DNA of 32,423 bases from Bacillota bacterium (GTDB taxonomy: Bacteria > Bacillota > Clostridia > Peptostreptococcales > Anaerovoracaceae), in the NCBI GenBank assembly GCA_017556505.1, contig JAFYNS010000150.1, forward strand, positions 1 through 32,423, in the 5' to 3' direction. Made by a program: the position numbers and the translations under genes. Positions 30,004 through 32,423 of this stretch are shown piece after piece. Below the pieces are notes generated by a model. That model worked only from the letters and a program-made list of their open reading frames with translations, made no database searches and was not told where the DNA came from. The number at the start of each line of letters is the position of its first letter. Positions within the stretch are counted from its first letter, which is position 1.

Positions 30004-30876
30004 TTATTCTTCCATACGGGCAGTAATTACAACGGAAGACAGAATCAGCACACATCCGGCAATCCCCGCCAGGGTAAAGGCCTCATGATATACCAGAATT
30101 CCTACAATCAGGCTGGTAATCGGCTCAAAGGTGCTGAGAATGGCCGCATTCTGCGGACCGATATACCGAACGCCAATCTGGAAGGAACGCACCGCAAGGA
30201 AGGAAATTACGATGGCCAGGAACAGAGCCAGCACCCATCCCTTCAGGGAAATATCCAGAGTGAAGCTTCCGGTAGCTGCTGCAAGAGCACCCACCATGAT
30301 GGCAGAGAACAGATTCATGTAGAAGATCATCTTGGTCGGTTCCATCTTTGCCAGGCCGCTGGCGTCCAGGAACACGATATAGAAGGCATAGGTGATGCCT
30401 GACGCAAATGCCAGGAACAGCCCCAGAGGCTGCACACCGCCATCTCCCCCGCCGCCGTAGAACAGCAGAATACCGCCGAAGCACAGCACTACGCAGACCA
30501 GCTTCATAGGACTGATTTTCTGCCGCAGGAACAGGACGCTGCCCAGTATTACGAAGACCGGATACACAAAGTGGATGGTTGTGGCCATACCGGACGGGAT
30601 GTAATTATAGGACAGGAACAGAAGTACCGACGTTCCGCCCAGACCACAGACTGCAATGAGCAAAATCTTCAGCGCCTCGGTTTTCGTAATGCGAAGGCCG
30701 GCTTTGCTCCCACGTACCGCCAGGTAGAGCGGGATCAGGGACAGCAGGAACCGCAGAAATGATGTCATAACAGAATTGCTGCCGCAGGCATTGATGCTGC
30801 GGACGATGAACGGAAGCACCCCGAAGACTGCCGCCGATAAAATTACGAGGAGAAACCCTTTTGTTCTCTCATTCAT
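30004..30876 (-). CDS. EamA/DMT-family transporter
   Basis: A 290-residue inner-membrane protein with ten predicted helices in two EamA repeats (first from GFLLVILSAAVFGVLPFIVR, second from PLGLFLAFASGITYAFYIVF). The repeat-1 end reads PVFVILGSVLFLRQKISP and the matching repeat-2 segment reads EPITSLIVGILVYHEAFTL, as usual for drug/metabolite exporters. The substrate is unknown. I start at ATG 30876, eight bases after GGAGG; the earlier in-frame ATG is part of that ribosome binding site. Downstream lies the EF-G-like gene with its own promoter and no strong terminator between them. Confidence 0.92.
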   Translation of the reverse strand: MNERTKGFLLVILSAAVFGVLPFIVRSINACGSNSVMTSFLRFLLSLIPLYLAVRGSKAGLRITKTEALKILLIAVCGLGGTSVLLFLSYNYIPSGMATTIHFVYPVFVILGSVLFLRQKISPMKLVCVVLCFGGILLFYGGGGDGGVQPLGLFLAFASGITYAFYIVFLDASGLAKMEPTKMIFYMNLFSAIMVGALAAATGSFTLDISLKGWVLALFLAIVISFLAVRSFQIGVRYIGPQNAAILSTFEPITSLIVGILVYHEAFTLAGIAGCVLILSSVVITARMEE

Positions 30877-30940
30877 GAAACACACCTCCATAAACTTTCA
30901 GCTCTAATCAGCATACTACAATTCCGGGGAAAAGTCCAGC

Positions 30941-30970
30941 TTGACGGACCACTAAAAAAGATGGTACCCT
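30941..30970 (+). promoter_or_regulatory. Candidate promoter of the GIY-YIG gene
   Basis: TTGACG (30941-30946), an 18-base spacer and a poor -10 TACCCT preceded by TGG (extended form). The start site would fall at about the ATG at 30977. Confidence 0.35.
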
Positions 30971-30976
30971 GTCTGT

Positions 30977-31291
30977 ATGGATACACGAAAGATGCTGCCG
31001 GCGACAGACATTCCGGCCGAAAAGAACAACTACACATATATCCTGCAGTGCTGTGACGGCAGTTTTTACTGCGGCTGGACCAACGACCTGGTGAAGCGTC
31101 TGTCTGCTCATAACGCCGGAACCGGCGGCAAGTACACCAGAAGCCGTCTTCCCGTCTGCCTGGTCTGGTATCATGTGTCCGAAACGAAGGAAGAAGCCAT
31201 GAGCCTCGAAGCGCGGATCAAGCAGCTTTCCAGGCAGAAAAAAGAAAAGCTGGTCAGCGGACTGACCAGCCTTGATGAGCTTCTGAAATAA
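30977..31291 (+). CDS. GIY-YIG nuclease-superfamily protein, UPF0213/YhbQ type
   Basis: A 104-residue single-domain protein. The signature reads YTYILQCCDGSFYCGWTNDL (residues about 19-38), then AHNAGTGGKYTRSRLPVCLVW and the conserved Glu in MSLEARIKQL. Small stand-alone members bind or cut DNA and have been linked to repair and recombination; the exact role is unknown. No clear ribosome binding site precedes ATG 30977; an alternative ATG at 30992 is no better. The 3' end overlaps a hairpin that acts on the opposite strand. It is convergent with the amidohydrolase, three bases apart. Confidence 0.88.
   Translation: MDTRKMLPATDIPAEKNNYTYILQCCDGSFYCGWTNDLVKRLSAHNAGTGGKYTRSRLPVCLVWYHVSETKEEAMSLEARIKQLSRQKKEKLVSGLTSLDELLK
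31234..31270 (-). terminator. Terminator of the right-edge amidohydrolase, inside the GIY-YIG gene
   Basis: A nine-bp perfect stem GCTGGTCAG / CTGACCAGC (31249-31270) with a four-base loop. On the minus strand it is followed by TTTTCTTTTTT. It lies within the last 15 codons of the convergent GIY-YIG coding sequence. Confidence 0.8.
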
Positions 31292-31294
31292 AAT

Positions 31295-32423
31295 TTATCT
31301 TTCGTATACCTTTTCCCCGCCGATCCAGGTTTCGTCTACACGAACCTGGTCGATTTCTTCTGCAGGTACTTCCAGAATATCTCGGTCCAGAACGATAAAG
31401 TCTGCCATGTATCCTTCCTTCAGCATTCCCACATCGGTAAATCCTGCCACAGGACCTGCTTCTGCGGTATACAGCTTAATGGCGGTTTCAATGTCCACCT
31501 TATGGCGCTGACCTGTATCTTCCCCGTTCCAGGCTTTTCTGGTCACTGCACCTTTCATGTTTGCGAAAGGCTCTGACGGAGTGGCCCAGCTTGTGGCTGG
31601 TGCGTCTGTGCTGAAGGCAAAGCGTACGCCTGCATCTTTCCAGTCTGCAATGTTATAGTTTTCTCCCACCCTTTCCGGAGGCATGTTCTTCTGGTAGCTT
31701 TCAATTTCTGAATAAAGGAAAATCGGCTGGGTTGCCCAGGCGATACCTGCTTCTGCAGAACGCTCCACCGCCTGCGGCGTCGGCATAGCCACATGTTCCA
31801 GACGGACAGACGGAATCTGCGCCTCTTCCATCCACGGCTTCTCCTGCCATGTCAGATCCACCGCACGATCGATAGCCTTCGCACCCATGCAGTGAATGGA
31901 AAGCTGGCATTTATTTTTTCTGCAGAAATCCAACGCTTCTTTAATGTCTTCTTCCGTACAGACCGGCATGCCGTACTCCGCTTCCCCGGAAGCATTGTCC
32001 ACAGGCAGATACGGCACATCACACCAGGCGGTTCTGCCGGATACACTGCCGTCTCCAATCAGCTTTACGCCTGCCAGTCGGAAGCGTGCGTCTCCCATGA
32101 AATCCGGATCGTATGTCACCACACCCCCGCCCTGCTGCTGCACAAAACGCCAGGAGCAGTAGGCCGCCGCACGGTTCTTAAATCCTTTCTTCATGGCACT
32201 TCTGAAAATATCTCCATACTTATCGGACACATCTTCCCCCATGTCGGTGACCGTGGTCACTCCCTGCTGACAAAGGATATTCCCCAGATTTACCAGGTCA
32301 TCTGCCATATCTTCCACGGTCTTAAGCGGCAGCAGGTTCATCACCAGATAGGTTGCCGTTTCGTAAAGGATGCCGTCAGGTTCACCATTTTCATCGCGGC
32401 CGATTCTTCCGCCTTCCGGATCC
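31295..32423 (-). CDS. YtcJ-type amidohydrolase, N terminus cut off by window edge
   Basis: About 376 codons of a metal-dependent hydrolase; the frame is open to the right edge (the first residues inside the window read DPEGGRIGRDENGEPDG), so the annotation must extend beyond 32423. A start at GTG 32344 would be false, as conserved sequence lies upstream of it. Visible family features are GVTTVTDMG, LSIHCMGAKAIDRAVD (metal-binding His), RLEHVAMP, AFSTDAPATSWATPSEPF and the closing KEGYMADFIVLDRD. YtcJ-like enzymes hydrolyse N-substituted amides or formamides; the substrate is not evident. The missing part should be about 150-170 residues, including the N-terminal HxH motif. Confidence 0.92.
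   Translation of the reverse strand, partial: DPEGGRIGRDENGEPDGILYETATYLVMNLLPLKTVEDMADDLVNLGNILCQQGVTTVTDMGEDVSDKYGDIFRSAMKKGFKNRAAAYCSWRFVQQQGGGVVTYDPDFMGDARFRLAGVKLIGDGSVSGRTAWCDVPYLPVDNASGEAEYGMPVCTEEDIKEALDFCRKNKCQLSIHCMGAKAIDRAVDLTWQEKPWMEEAQIPSVRLEHVAMPTPQAVERSAEAGIAWATQPIFLYSEIESYQKNMPPERVGENYNIADWKDAGVRFAFSTDAPATSWATPSEPFANMKGAVTRKAWNGEDTGQRHKVDIETAIKLYTAEAGPVAGFTDVGMLKEGYMADFIVLDRDILEVPAEEIDQVRVDETWIGGEKVYER

Overview
The window looks like a chromosome segment of an anaerobic, moderate-GC Firmicute, most likely class Clostridia. The reasons are strong purine-rich ribosome binding sites, sigma-A type promoters with extended -10 elements, an NADH-linked trimeric [FeFe]-hydrogenase, DUF1836 regulators, DUF4230 and DUF4392 proteins, an EF-G-like second GTPase, and the general gene style. 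It reads as ordinary chromosome: I see no insertion sequence, phage gene, CRISPR array, rRNA or tRNA.

Left part (1-10645). A glutaminyl-tRNA synthetase runs off the left edge. Next comes a six-gene minus-strand operon (1344-5273): DRTGG protein, RsbW-like ATPase, a sensory-type (HydDB group D-like) [FeFe]-hydrogenase, a second DRTGG protein, a PHP-domain phosphoesterase and a Cys-rich membrane protein. It diverges from a plus-strand set (5398-10598): a second HATPase protein followed by NuoE-like, [2Fe-2S] ferredoxin-like, NuoF-like and catalytic HydA subunits, closed by a strong terminator. Together these look like a hydrogen-producing, possibly electron-bifurcating enzyme sitting beside its own H2/redox signalling module.

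Middle (10646-20389). An intergenic region carries three copies of a precisely spaced palindrome. It is followed by a VanY-type D,D-carboxypeptidase lipoprotein, a cardiolipin synthase (minus), and a translationally coupled pair made of a giant J-domain-like/TPR protein and an HscC-type Hsp70. A 142-bp imperfect palindromic element lies between hscC and a convergent lipoprotein of unknown function, which is preceded by a small XRE-family regulator gene.

Right part (20390-32423). A minus operon from a perfect consensus promoter encodes a DUF1836 regulator, the YbaK deacylase and a D-aminoacylase-like amidohydrolase. Hemolysin III (minus) diverges from a second DUF1836 gene (plus), and near-identical 15-bp repeats flank the hemolysin III promoter. 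Then come a long-chain acyl-CoA synthetase (plus), a minus pair encoding a DUF4392 (D-glutamate cyclase-like) and a DUF4230 protein, an EF-G-like GTPase, an EamA transporter, a small GIY-YIG protein (plus), and an amidohydrolase of the YtcJ type cut by the right edge.

All functional names come from reading translated motifs and recalled family knowledge; no database search was run.
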